Below, piece after piece: positions 23,276 to 34,274 of a DNA stretch of 64,000 nt. The position numbers and the translations under genes were made by a program. This DNA comes from Plotosus lineatus. Lineage: Eukaryota > Chordata > Actinopteri > Siluriformes > Plotosidae. The stretch lies in NCBI GenBank assembly GCA_024760905.1, contig CM045745.1, forward strand, positions 4,187,782 to 4,251,781, read 5' to 3'. The notes under the pieces are model-generated. The model made no database searches, had not been told where the DNA came from, and saw only the letters and a program-made list of their open reading frames with translations. How positions within the stretch are numbered: position 1 is the stretch's first letter; the number at the start of each line of letters is the position of its first letter.

Positions 23276-24223
23276 ATGAAGGGAATTAACATGGAGCAAA
23301 AATATTTAGATAAATAAGGACATTTCAATGTAACTCTGTCAGTCCTATTTGTTCATCGTTCATTTTCTAAACCTCTTAGATAGGGTTGCGGAGGTTCCCA
23401 TTTCAGCCAACTCTGGAAGAGGTCACAGTATACCTTGGACACTGCTCTCTTCAGAGGTCATTATAATCTATAGATTATAATTGTTTTAATCTATTTGGGC
23501 CTGGCACTCTGAGGTATTCTTTGAGATTTGTTGATAGTGTTTATACTCATATTTAACTTGTATTTATGAAATACTCTTTTTTTTTTATCTATTTCCTTTT
23601 TTGTATTCATGAACTCAATATGCAGAGCATTCTGAAGGATACACACTCAATAAATCAGCTTTTTACATCATCTGATTAATAGAATTCCTCCACTGTGATT
23701 AGAGAATATGGCACCAGTGTTTTATTTTGCACAATAATCACATTTCTTGACAACATTAATCTGTCTTTGTTCCCAGAATGAGATTAGTTTAACAAGTATT
23801 TAGGTGAAATAAATTACCCTTTTCTTTCTTTTTTTTTTTTACAGGTTTTATGTGAAAGTGCTTTTTTACACAGTTTTGGTTCATGAGCAGTTAATGAGAC
23901 TGACAGGAATTATAAGTAGACTGAGTGACAACATAATGATTTAAAACTTAGTGAGTGATGTAGAAGTCCACATTTTAATCACAGCGAACTTGGCGACTTC
24001 TAAATCTAAACTAATGTGAACTGGTCACATTTATTCATCAACTGACGCTTCTGAGTGAGGCTGGCATTGATTGATTAATAGTTTCTTCCTTTCTTACTAA
24101 TAGAATACTTTGCAGACTGCTGGAGGATGTGGTGCCCACATCAACTTGGAAATTCTGTAAACAACTTGTAATCTTTACAAAAGACACTATTTTCAAAACA
24201 CATTAAAAGTATTTCTTTATACA
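23276..24223. other. unassigned intron DNA
   Basis: AT-rich. A short L2-SINE-like patch (GTTCATCGTTCATTTTCTAAACC onward) sits at 23349-23460; otherwise nothing recognised. Confidence 0.45.
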
Positions 24224-24580
24224 GACACTCCCCGACTTACATTTTAGTTAGGTTCCGAATGGCCAAAGGTAAGGTGAAAAAAAAAAAGTAAGTTGTTACT
24301 GTATGTACAATGACGTATGACGTTCATACCATTACCGTATCTCATAAAACACCCCTAAATCAATTATTATAAACATACCATTGTAAAATAGTATCAAATA
24401 TATCAAATAATACCAACGTTAATTTCAAAGAAATGAAATTCAAGCAAAATCATTTCAAATAGATCCATTTTAATCAAATTCACTAATCAAATATCAAATA
24501 CAGTATCAAATATAACCTTTAACATTCTCTGTAATGCGAGCTTTCTGCTTGTAAATGATTCAGATGGTCGACAGCCATTT
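24224..24580. mobile_element. Tigger-like MITE (family 1), half copy
   Basis: Starts CAGACACTCCCCGACTTACA after TA and follows the right half of the 14242-15218 element in reverse (ATGTACAATGACGTATGACG, CAAATATCAAATACAGTATC). The other half is absent. Confidence 0.75.
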
Positions 24581-24865
24581 GGAAGAAATGTGCAACATTC
24601 ACACAGCCCTCTCAATAAATTTAATAGTAGTAGGCAATTTGATAAGAGTCACAGGCGGGCAATTATGCTTAAGCAGATAGGGGAGAAGGTTAGGGGAGTC
24701 CGGGGGTCCTCCTCCCGGGAAAATTTTGTATATTTAGATATTAAATTGTGCATTCTGGTGTATTCTGACTGCAAAAATATGATAGATTTAGCAGTGCTTT
24801 TCAAGGTTAGTACATTGTAATGATGTATGTGACTGTTATTACCAATCACCTTGAAGTAAGCCTGC

Positions 24866-25206
24866 TATAGGGGTCATAAATGGAACCTAGGGGTCATAAA
24901 TGGAAGTTATTTAAGGGTAAATTTAGCACAAATATTAGGAAATATTTTTTCTCGCAGAGGGTAATTTCAGTGTGGAATAGATTGCCTAACCACGTTGTCG
25001 AAGCAGAAACCTTACAAGTCTTCAAAAGCAGACTTGATCTAGTGCTGGATACCATCTAGTCATGAAAAAAAAAAAAAGTGCGTCTTTAAGGTTAGAGTGT
25101 GCGTCTTTAAGGTTGGAGTCACTTTAGAATAGGACAATGGTGAGCTTAGTTGGGCTGAATGGCCTGTTCTCACCACTCATGTTATGTTATGTTATGTTAT
25201 GTTATA
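24866..25206 (+). mobile_element. CR1-like LINE 3' end
   Basis: Encodes the end of a reverse-transcriptase ORF (FSRRVISVWNRLPNHVVEAE, then LQVFKSRLDLVLD). It is followed by a 3' UTR with TTGGGCTGAATGGCCTGTTC and a (TTATG)n tail at 25177-25205. This layout is typical of 5'-truncated CR1-group LINEs in non-mammalian vertebrates. Clade from wording only. Confidence 0.75.
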
Positions 25207-25418
25207 TAGGCACTATATTATATAATTTTATTTCAAGGATTTGATTTCCTGTGCTCAAGCAATGTCACTAATCATAGAAATCATTTCCCCAATATTTTAT
25301 AGAATTTTATAGGATTTATATATTGTCAGTTGGTCCCACTTTCAAGTTTGGCAAAATTTGCTTAGCTTTACAATTCCATAAACATAGGAGACTTGTGTGA
25401 AAACATTACTTACACACA

Positions 25419-25529
<111 letters not shown>

Positions 25530-25615
25530 TCATTCAAGTTGTTTGTCAAAGTTCAAAATACTGGTTGAGCTGGCTGATGTATCACATCCACAGTATTATA
25601 TTGTATAGTATAGAT

Positions 25616-25780
25616 CAGGGGTCAGCAACCTTTGCCATTCAAAGAGCCATTTGAAACCGTTTTCCACATTAAACAAAACACTGGGAACCACAAATAACAC
25701 TGCAGATAATGTTTTTTCCCTTTTTTCTTCATGTTAATATAACACAATGAGTTGCATTGATTTAAACGATTGCAGAGACA
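25616..25780. mobile_element. hAT end fragment
   Basis: CAGGGGTCAGCAACCTTTG, the typical start of Charlie/hAT-type repeats, followed by CAAAGAGCCATTTG. The opposite end was not found; a SINE tail begins downstream. Confidence 0.6.
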
Positions 25781-25834
25781 ATTAAATTGCAATTCTGCTT
25801 GCAACAAAAACATTTCGATTAAAAAAAAAATCTC

Positions 25835-25888
25835 CAGACTCCCCGCGACCCGAATTAGGATTAAGCGGTTCAGAAAATGAATGAATAT
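25835..25888 (+). mobile_element. SINE/L2 tail fragment
   Basis: CCGCGACCCGAATTAGGATT then AAGCGGTTCAGAAAATGAAT: the L2-type tail without head or body. Confidence 0.7.
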
Positions 25889-26857
25889 GTTCGAGTCCTT
25901 CTTGTATTTTTATAAAGAAAAAGAATATCTATCCCACGAAGCATGGGACGGGGAACAGCCAGATGTGTTAATGGGTTGGGTCCCCTACCTCACCATCACG
26001 CCCTTCGTGGGATCTTCCATTTCTTTATTCGTTATATTAATGTTGTTTTGTCATAGTTTTAATTTACAAAAAATGATAAAAACACAGAAACGTATATGAT
26101 GATTTATTTTAAGGAGTCTGCTCAACATTCTTTTAAATAATATTAATGCTTAAGGCTGCACTGACCGACCCATTCTCAGAGTGGAGACTGAACCACACCC
26201 AGTCTTTTATTTTGTCACTGTGAGAACACCGTCTCTTCAGCTGTGATTTCCGTTCCTGGATTACAAACCCCATTTCCGTTCCTGGATTACAAACCCCGGC
26301 GGCAGAAAAAAAATCTCTCGCAGCGCTGCTGCTTGCCATGAACTCTTTTAGGGCTCTTTTATATTTCTTTGGTGTGGGCGGGGTTATTTTGTGTGTTTTT
26401 GTGTTCTTGTGGACTCACACACAAAATCACCCCGCCCACACCAAATAAATATTCGCCCACACCCATGACTCTTAATTTTCATCTCTGTAATTTTCCACCC
26501 CAAAAGAGCATTGGAAGGGCACCCAGATCATTCAGGTGAAAAAAACCCTAGATTGGACATTACTGTTTCAATTCTGAAATGGAGCCATCTTGGTGAGATC
26601 ACATTACTGTTTAAGACTTAAAGCAAGGTGATCTCACCAAGATGGCTCCACTTCAGAATTGAAACAGTAATGTCCAATCTAGGTTTTTTTTTCTTTTCTT
26701 TTGATGATCAGTGATTGGTGGAAACAGGTGGAAGGTGTGGCTATGGTTTGCTTGAAGTGAAAACCTGCACCCATACCAGCCCTTTGCCCTGTGAGTAAAT
26801 GTGAGTGTGCCATGTGAGTAAATAAGCACCTTGTGGTGCACCTCAGCCACCGTGAAG
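25889..26857. other. unassigned DNA rich in inverted and direct repeats
   Basis: No gene. It contains a 26-bp exact tandem duplication (26246-26271 and 26272-26297), an inverted repeat with 28-base arms (26368-26395 and 26418-26445, 1-2 mismatches) and a longer inverted repeat at 26547-26683. These look like small foldback elements. Confidence 0.6.
26547..26683. repeat. foldback: 56-bp arms, 25-bp loop
   Basis: Arms 26547-26602 and 26628-26683 are reverse complements with about one mismatch (CTGAAATGGAGCC against CTGAAGTGGAGCC). Both ends run into A or T tracts. Confidence 0.9.
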
Positions 26858-29176
26858 TCTTCTTCTTTTCCTTTCAGCTTTTTCCTTCAGGGGTCGCCAC
26901 AGCGAATCATCTGCCTCCATCTCACCCTATCCTTAGCATCTTCTTCTCTTACACCAACGACCTTCATGTCCTCCTTCACCACATCCATGAATTGTCTCTT
27001 TGGTCTTCCTCTAGGCCTTCTGCCTGGTAGTTCCAGCCTCAGCATCCTACTACCAATATACTCACTATCCCTCCTCTGTACATGTCCAAACCATCTCAAT
27101 CTAGCCTCTCTGACTTTGTCTCCAAAACGTCTTACATGTGCTGTCCCTCTGATGTGCTCATTCCTGATCCTATCCATCCTCGTTACTCCCAAAGAGAACC
27201 TCAACATTTTCATCTCTGCTACCTCCAGCTCTGCCTCCTGTCTTTTCCCCAGGGCCACTGTTTCTAAACCATACAACATCGTTGGCCTCAACACCATCTT
27301 GTACACTTTTCCTTTCATTCTTGCCGATACCCTCCTATCACACATCACACCGGACACTTTTTTCCAGCCATTCCAACCTGCCTGCACACGCTTCTTCACC
27401 TCTTTTCCACACTCTCCATTGCTCTAGATTGTTGAGCCGAAGTACTTAAATCCTCCACCTTCTTTATCTCTGCCCCCTGTAAGCTCCCCGTTCCTCTTGG
27501 GTCTTTCTCGTTCACACACATGTATTCTGTCTTACTGAGGCTAATCTTCATTCCCCTCCTTTCCAAGGCATACCTCCACCTCTCTAGATTTTCCTGCACT
27601 TGTTCTCTGCTCTCACTACAGATCACAATGTCATCTGCAAACATCATAGTCCATGGAGATTCTTGTCTAACCCCGTCTGTCAGCCTGTCCATCACCATAG
27701 CAAACAAGAAGGGGCTCAGAGCTGACCCTTGATGCAGTCCCACCTCCACCTTGAACTCTTCTGTCACACCGACAGCACACCTCACCACTGTCTGACATCT
27801 CTCATACATGTGCTGCACCAATCTAACATACTTCTCTGCCACGCCAGACTTCCTCATGCAATACCACAGTTCTTCTCTCGGCACCCTGTCATATGCTTTC
27901 TCCAGATCCACAAAGGCACAATGCAGCTCCGTCTGACCTTCTCTGTACTTCTCCATTAACATCCTCAAGGCAAACACTGCATCTGTGGTGCTCTTTCTTG
28001 GCATGAAACCAAACTGTTGTTAACAAATGCTGACCTCTGCCCTTAGTCTAGCTTCCACTATTCTTTCCCATAACTTCATCGTATGGCTCATCAACTTTAT
28101 CCCTCTGTAGTTGCCACAACTCTGCACGTCTCCCTTGTTCTTAAAAATGGGCACCAGCACACTTCTCCTCCATTCCTCTGGCATCCTCTCACTCTCGAAG
28201 ACCTTGTTGAATGTTCTTGTCAGAAAATCTACTGCTACCTCTCCTAGACACTTCCATACCTCCACCGGTACGTCATCAGGACCAACTGCCTTTCCATTCT
28301 TCATCCTCTTCAATGCCCTCCTCACTTCACCCTTACTAATCTTTGCTACTTCCTGGTCCTCAACAGTCACCTCTTCTACTCTTTTTTCTCTCTCATTTTC
28401 CTCATTCATCAGCTCTTCAAAGTACTCCTGCACCAACATGTCCATTGAAGTCTGCCCCAATGACCACCATTTCACCTCTGGGGGTACTCTGCATCACTTC
28501 ATCTAACTCACTCCAGAATCTCTCCTTCTCTTCTCGCTCACATCCTGTCTGTGGGGCATAAGCACTAACAACATTGAACATCACACCTTCAATTTCTAAC
28601 TTGAGACTCATCTCTCTGTCTGACACTCTTTTCACTTCTAGAACATTCCTGACAAACTCCTCCTTCAAGATGACTCTGACTCCATTTCTCTTCCCATCCA
28701 CACCATGAAAAAACAGCTTAAACCCTGCTCCTATGAGTCTAGCCTTGCTACCTTTCCACCTGGTCTCCTGAACACACAGTATGCCCACCTTCCTCCTCTG
28801 CATCATGTCAGCCAGCTCTCTATCTTTTCCTGCCATAGTTCCAACATTCAAAGTCCCTACTTTCAGTCCTACACTCATGCCTTTCCTCTTCTCTCTCTGG
28901 CAACGGACACACCTCCCGCCTCTCCTTCTTCGACGTCTTTGACCAACAGTAGTCCAATTTCCATCAGCACCCTGTTGGTTGACAGCACTGATGGCGGTCG
29001 TTGTAAACCTGGGCCTCGACCGATCCGGTATGTCATTCTTTCTTGTGATTCGCATATTTTATTTGGCATTTGTTTTACGCCGGATGCCCTTCCTGACGCA
29101 ACCCTGTGCATTTATCCGGGCTTGGGACCGGCATGAGGGAGACACTGGTTTGTGCCCTTCCCCCACGGCTGCATTA
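26858..29176 (-). mobile_element. RTE LINE copy B, both ends present, middle deleted
   Basis: Minus strand: 5'UTR from 29176, then an endonuclease (28417-29055) with LNVGTMAGKDRELADMMQRR, CVQETRWKGSKARL and VIGADFNGHVGAG. At about 28428 it jumps to EYFEELMNEENE, losing some 760 bp (rest of endonuclease and linker). RT continues with GKAVGPDDVPVEVWKCLGE, CGNYRGIKLMSHTMKLWERI, FVDLEKAYDRVPREELW and FADDIVICS, through a frameshift near 27426, to the C-terminus and the 3' end at 26858. Close in sequence to copies C and F. Confidence 0.9.
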
Positions 29177-29446
29177 ATTAATAAATGTTAATAAAATGAT
29201 TTAATATGTTAATAAAATCTTTAAATGGTTTAATAAATAATTTTCTTTATCTTCTAACACATATTTCATTAATATTTCATAGAAAATTGATGTACTTTTA
29301 GTTTTTTTAAAGGGGTTATGGGGTCGTCAATGGAGCCTTGAAACGAATTACGCGTTTTACATGTAAAATATGCCTCTACTTACGAAAACTCCAGGCTATG
29401 AAAAAGGCTCTGGAACGGATTACTTTCGTAAGTAGAGGGCGGACTA
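29177..29446. mobile_element. Tigger-like MITE, family 2 half copy
   Basis: Reverse-orientation interior (TTAATAAAATCTTTAAATGG, GCGTTTTACATGTAAAATAT) ending CGTAAGTAGAGGGCGGACTA. Starts exactly where RTE copy B ends, so the LINE may have landed in or beside it. Confidence 0.65.
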
Positions 29447-29454
29447 TATATATA

Positions 29455-29806
29455 GGCGTTTCCAAACACTCCTTCCAAACAGTATGTCCCTCCCTCCCTC
29501 CTCCTCCCACTCCATTCCATCAAGCCATCAACTACCATCACAAAGGTAAATAAAACGACTTTATTATACAGTACAGTTTATTTCTTTAATTACAATACAA
29601 TAGCACATTCATTATACATAAAATAAGGTGTATTTTTGTGTAGTTTTAAGGCTTATTTAGTAGAAAATTATGTTTTATGGGGACCTGGGAATGGATTATT
29701 CTCATTTTAATGGTTTCTTATGGGAAATAAATGTTCGAAAGACGAACTTTTCGCCTTACACACACTTTCTGGGAACCAATTATGTTCGTGAGCTGAGGTA
29801 TCACTG
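29455..29806. mobile_element. Tigger-like element, right part
   Basis: Ends TTCGTGAGCTGAGGTATCACTG followed by TA; inside are GAAAGACGAACTTTTCGCC and CTTTCTGGGAACCAATTATG, the 'frayed mirror' wording of Tigger ends. The left end was not found. Confidence 0.65.
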
Positions 29807-29807
29807 T

Positions 29808-29824
29808 ATATATATATATATATA

Positions 29825-29860
<36 letters not shown>
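29808..29860. repeat. (TA)n microsatellite
   Basis: TA run with one CTTA interruption between the Tigger end and the RTE 5' fragment. Confidence 0.9.
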
Positions 29861-29864
<4 letters not shown>

Positions 29865-29939
29865 GCAGCCATGAGGGGGGCACAAACCAGTGTCTCTCCC
29901 TCACGCCGGTCCCAAGCCCGGATAAATGCAGAGGGTTGA
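29861..29939 (+). mobile_element. RTE 5'-end fragment (about 80 bp)
   Basis: TAATGCAGCCATGAGGGGGG through CCGGTCCCAAGCCCGGATAA to AGAGGGTTG: the first 80 bases of the RTE 5'UTR only, with (TA)n before it. Confidence 0.8.
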
Positions 29940-29944
29940 GAATA

Positions 29945-30058
29945 TTTTTTTTCTCTCAAGCTTGATCTGGACCTATGATGAAAATTACAAACCTCTCTTG
30001 TCTTTTTAAATGGGTGAACTTGCACATTTTTACGGTGCCCAATACTTATTGGCCCCAC
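29945..30058. mobile_element. Tc1-type terminal fragment
   Basis: CAAGCTTGATCTGGACCTAT, GGGTGAACTTGCACA and the end TTATTGGCCCCACTG before TA are the familiar right end of a vertebrate Tc1-like family. No transposase. Confidence 0.65.
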
Positions 30059-30083
30059 TGTATGTATACATACTATTGTATAT

Positions 30084-30870
30084 ATACCGTATTCAAAGTG
30101 ATAAGTGCCCAGGATGGTAAGTACTTATTCGCATCGAGTTGAAAACCATGAATAATAGCAGAACAATAAAAGAGTTTTAGTGGTATTTGTATTATTCATT
30201 TTGTGATATCAACCAAATTACTTACATGAAAGCTGAAAATAAACAGAAAACAGCATAATTAAAAAAAACAAGGCCTTTTATTTTTCCCTCCTGGTGATAT
30301 TCCTTTAAATATTTTCCTCCAGATGTAAAATAGAGCCAATCAACACGAATGTCAACTTTAGCATATGGCACATTGAACTAGACAACACAAACAAGCCACG
30401 AACGTTTTTAAATTCATAAAGATAGTGAGCAGGAGAATCGGGTGAAAAATTCTCATCATCACTTTCTGATAGGTCCTCATTTCGGATAGGCTCATCGCTC
30501 CATCCATTCAGAGCATCCGATAGTTTTGCTGTAGCAGTTTCTAGTGGTTCATCGGTTGTTGGACATTTACCAAGAGAATACAGCAGAATATTTTCCTGTT
30601 TTTTGAAGCACGGCAGAACAATCAAATGTGTTGTTACTCATGAACTTTATAGACATTCCCCAGTGTCAGGGGGTCTTAAAATACCGTGTAAACTCACTTT
30701 TACAGGCAGTGAACGCCTCATTTTACGGTTACACACACTGATGGAATAAAATTGGTAAGTTTGATCAATGATTTTGCTCCCAGTACACATGGGCGGTTAT
30801 TACACATGAGATAAAAAATACTGGTGGGGCGTTGATTGGAGCAGGGCACTTATTACGTCGATTAGGCTAT
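30084..30870. mobile_element. DNA transposon remnant with 'ATAAGTGCCC' ends
   Basis: Left GATAAGTGCCCAGGATGG and right GGGCACTTATTACGTCGATT form imperfect inverted ends. A minus ORF at 30305-30625 contains NGWSDEPIRNEDLSESDDENF, an acidic stretch like the C-terminus of some DDE transposases. Superfamily uncertain. Confidence 0.5.
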
Positions 30871-30893
30871 ATATATGTGTGTATATATATATA

Positions 30894-30955
<62 letters not shown>
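30871..30955. repeat. (TA)n with TGTGTA interruptions
   Basis: Microsatellite adjoining the preceding element. Confidence 0.93.
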
Positions 30956-30956
<1 letters not shown>

Positions 30957-31049
30957 CTTGTATCTTTATTATTTCACCCACATGAGGATGGATTTCCCTC
31001 AAGATTTCCTCCTCGCAACTACTGGGAGAGTTTTTCATTACCAATATTG

Positions 31050-31210
31050 CCACTGTTTTGCTCATTAGGGATGTGTAGTGGTTATACGAAATGTTTAAAT
31101 TCTCTTACACTTTGTAAGATCCTACTTTCACTGTTTTACTGTGGAAAGCTGCTTTGTGACAATGTCAATTGTAAAATTCGCAATACAAATAAAATTTAAT
31201 TGAACTGAAT
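31050..31210 (+). mobile_element. L2-type LINE 3' tail
   Basis: AAGCTGCTTTGTGACAATGT then CAATACAAATAAAATTTAAT and GAACTGAAT: the known 3' end of fish L2 elements. No coding part. Confidence 0.7.
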
Positions 31211-31746
31211 TTGTGAAAACACTCAATCCTACTATACAGGTGTAGAGAGGCTGAAGCCAAGGTCAGCCGTCACCGGGTGAAGGTAGCATACACCATGAAC
31301 ATCTTGCCATCTATTACATCATGTTTTATTATTAAGCGTATTTGCATTTTGTCAGTGTTCTTTACATATCATGGAATTCCTGTATTCTTTATTTGCTCAA
31401 ACATATGTTAAGTGCCTTGCATACTACCTAGTTGCTCATAATAGTGTAAGCTTTAATGTTCTTCCATTTCAGCTCACCTGGGGTGAGTTATTTTGGCAGG
31501 ATTGTGTGAGCGGTGTTTCCCGTGGCCTTGCACCTGCTGGTACAGGGCACATTTTCTTGTGCATGCTAATCCAAAAATGCATAAACAACACAGTCAATTT
31601 AGAGGATACATTAGTATGAGATTAAGCGTACAATATTATTGTTCTGTTTGTCAGTCATTTTATTAGAAACATACACATTAATAGAGTTATCAGCTCAGCC
31701 AATCATGTGTCAGCAATACAATCCTTAAAAATATTCACATACAGGT
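31211..31746. other. unassigned intron DNA
   Basis: No gene or repeat recognised; one short ORF (31371-31619) without family likeness. Confidence 0.45.
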
Positions 31747-31760
31747 CAAGAGATAATATT

Positions 31761-31991
31761 CATCCATTCATTTTCTGAACTGCTTAATCCTAATTAGGGT
31801 TGCAGGGAGGCTGGTGCCCATCTCAGCCAACTGTGGGCAAGGGCAGAGTGCATCCTGGACAGCAATGGTTCTTTTACATGAACCTTTCACCATAAACAGT
31901 GAGAAACATGGCTGGCCTTTGATAACCTTTATAACCCCCAACCTTGTGATCAGTGATCTAGAACCTTAACACTGGGCAACCACTGCCCTTC
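31761..31991 (-). mobile_element. SINE, L2-tail type
   Basis: CATTCATTTTCTGAACTGCT tail, body and decayed head ending GGCAACCACTGCCC. Flanked by CAAGAGATAATATT (31747-31760) and CAAGAGATAACATT (31992-32005), 13 of 14 matching. Confidence 0.85.
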
Positions 31992-32177
31992 CAAGAGATA
32001 ACATTTATATCAAAATATTAGCATGAGAAACAGGTGTAATTTATGTATTAACTGATGTTATTTGATATAATATGCAATATACTTACAAGTTGTCAGAGCT
32101 AGATAGGCTGGCTTGTGATTTGAATGTGCTGATTTTTGAGGATTTTCACACAGCTGTCTACAGAATGTACTTGGAGT

Positions 32178-32243
<66 letters not shown>
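32178..32243. repeat. (TG)n upstream of myrip exon 2
   Basis: About 33 TG units on the transcribed sense strand, ending 198 bp before the exon. Confidence 0.95.
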
Positions 32244-32244
<1 letters not shown>

Positions 32245-32342
32245 CAGATCATTCATCCAGTACAAAATCTCTCACTGTGTGTATTTTTGTACACTGAATT
32301 TCTCTTCCTCCCCCATCTCTCTCTCTCACACACTCACTCACG

Positions 32343-32344
<2 letters not shown>

Positions 32345-32395
<51 letters not shown>

Positions 32396-32416
32396 GCACA
32401 CACGCGCACACACACA
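32345..32416. repeat. (CA)n at the myrip exon 2 acceptor
   Basis: About 36 CA units with a few CG/GC interruptions; the end is 25 bp before the exon. Complementary to the (TG)n 100 bp upstream. Confidence 0.95.
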
Positions 32417-32441
32417 TGCCTGTCCCCATTCTCCTATGCAG

Positions 32442-32663
32442 TGAACTGAAACAGGGGCTGGATCAGGAGGAGAGTCGTTGTGTTTTGCTCTCAAGACAAC
32501 GTGGCTTTAATGATCACTGCTGCATCCGCTGTTGCTCATCCTTCACCTTCTTTCTGATGCCACGTCGCCAATGCTTGGATTGTCGCTACAATGTCTGCAA
32601 GCGCTGCTGCTCGTATTCTGAAATTGACAAAAGCTGGCTGTGCTCTGCCTGTGAGAAAAGCAG
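32442..32663 (+). CDS. myrip: myrip coding exon 2 (FYVE-like zinc finger)
   Basis: 222 nt encoding the end of codon 37 to two bases of codon 111. Acceptor is ctcctatgcag|t, donor AG|GTATAG. Eight zinc ligands are all present as four CxxC pairs: C64/C67, C81/C84, C89/C92, C104/C107. The text includes HCCIRCCSSFTF, RRQCLDC, NVCKRCCSY and the aromatic W102 before the last pair. This is the zinc finger that braces the Rab27-binding helices in MyRIP, melanophilin and the long Slp proteins. Reading frame is intact and the phases match both neighbouring exons. The acceptor sits 25 bp after a long (CA)n tract that is itself preceded by (TG)n. Confidence 0.92.
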
Positions 32664-33022
32664 GTATAGTATTCATGCACTGGTTTTACTGCACTTACAG
32701 ACTGACCAAGGGATTAGGAGTGCTGTAAATGGCTGATAAATCGGCTTCCTCAAGCTTAAAAATTCTGTTTTTGTAGAGGTTTTGTGATACTGTTATATAA
32801 TTTTAGAATAATGTTTTGAAATACTCTGCACTGAAATGAATCCACATTTCTGGTTGACTTCTTTGTAGTAGCATTATTTCTCTATCCATTTTGCATTTCG
32901 ATGACACATGTTTTATGACATTAAGATGCCTTGCCTGACTCTGTCGGCATTGTATTTATACTATATATCTTGACATTATTATTATTATTAGTAGTAGTAG
33001 TAGGAGTAGTAGTAGTAGTAGT
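32664..33022. other. intron start after exon 2
   Basis: Unique-looking sequence with a short (TAG)n run near 32990; nothing recognised. Confidence 0.5.
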
Positions 33023-33330
33023 ATTCATTCATTCATTCATTCATTTACTAGTAGGTTCTGATCTGCTTAATTCTAATTAGGCCTGCTCGTAGGCTGGCAC
33101 CCTTCTCAGCCAACTCTGTGCGAGGGCAAAGCACACCCTGGACAGCTTGCCAGGCCATCACAGGGCAGAAATATGCTGATGGCAATTCAGTGACCCCCTC
33201 TTTACGAATGACAGCAATGGTTCTTTTACATGCCTCTCACCATAGACAGGGAGAGACATGGCTAGCCTTTGATAATTTTCAAATTATCAATTAATAAGTC
33301 GACACCCTATAACCGGGCAACCACTGCTCA
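33023..33330 (-). mobile_element. SINE, L2-tail type, diverged
   Basis: (ATTC)n tail, GATCTGCTTAATTCTAATTA, body with GGTTCTTTTACATGCCTCTC, CATAGACAGGGAGAGACATG, and a head remnant GGGCAACCACTGC. Confidence 0.8.
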
Positions 33331-33365
33331 TAATTTTCATTATTATTATTATTGTTATTATTATC

Positions 33366-33731
33366 ATTATTTGTTCATTCATTTTTTTAGCCACTTAACC
33401 CTAATTAGAGTGACGGGAATGCTGGCACCCATCTCAGCCGACTCTGGGTGAGGGCAAGGTACACCGTGGACAGCTCACCAGTCCATCACAAGGCTAACAC
33501 TCACACAGCCACTCACACACACTAACACCTAGGGGTGACTTGAAACAGCCAATTAACCACTATGCATGTTTTTATTGTGACTGTGGGAGGAAACCAGAGT
33601 ACTCGGAAGAAACCCACACAAGCACAGGGAGAACATGCAAACTCCACACAGAAACCCCTGAAGTGGGAATTAAACCCAAGACCACCTTGCTGTGAAGCGG
33701 ACGTGCTGACCACTACACCACCGTGCCGTCC
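33366..33731 (-). mobile_element. classic fish tRNA/L2 SINE
   Basis: Minus strand begins GGACGGCACGGTGGTGTAGT with tRNA-like boxes, then GGAGTTTGCATGTTCTCCCT, GGTTTCTTCCGAGTACTCTG, and ends in the L2-type CCTAATTAGAG/AACCACTTA-like tail. Different body from the GGGGCAGTGG SINEs. Confidence 0.85.
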
Positions 33732-34230
33732 ATTATTATTATTATTATTATTTATTTATTATTATTTTTTTTTTACTACTACCGTGTTCCCTGAAAATAA
33801 GACAGGGCTTATATTAATTTTCATACCAAAATATGACACAAGGGCTTATTTTTAGGTGATGTATTTTACATTTTTCTCTATTACATGTCTTATAATATAT
33901 CTTTGTCTTTATATATTCTTATTTCGTTATATTTCTTTGTTTTTTAAATATTTTAATCAAAACCGAATCGAGTGGTTTTAGTGATTTTAATGGAGGCAAA
34001 TGTATGTCCTCGTTTTAAAGCAGTCTCTGACGTCATCAACTGAGCCTTAACGTGCAAGGATTGATGCTTTGACAGTGTACCTTAGGTAAAGCTGCCTAAC
34101 AGATGAGTCAGCGCTTTCACCTAGAGCCCTAGATTGAGCGAGTAGCAGGCCAATGAATTGAGGTTTTGCAGTCACATGACCCATTGGTATTGACCTTCAT
34201 GCGCCATCTTGGATGGCAAGCGTGATCCAG

Positions 34231-34264
<34 letters not shown>

Positions 34265-34274
34265 ATTCACTAAG

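Noticed and set aside
32072..32494. ORFs of Cys-Val or Thr-His repeats around exon 2
   Set aside because: Translation of (TG)n/(CA)n; only 32442-32663 is coding. The open frame starting at 32176 runs into the exon by chance.
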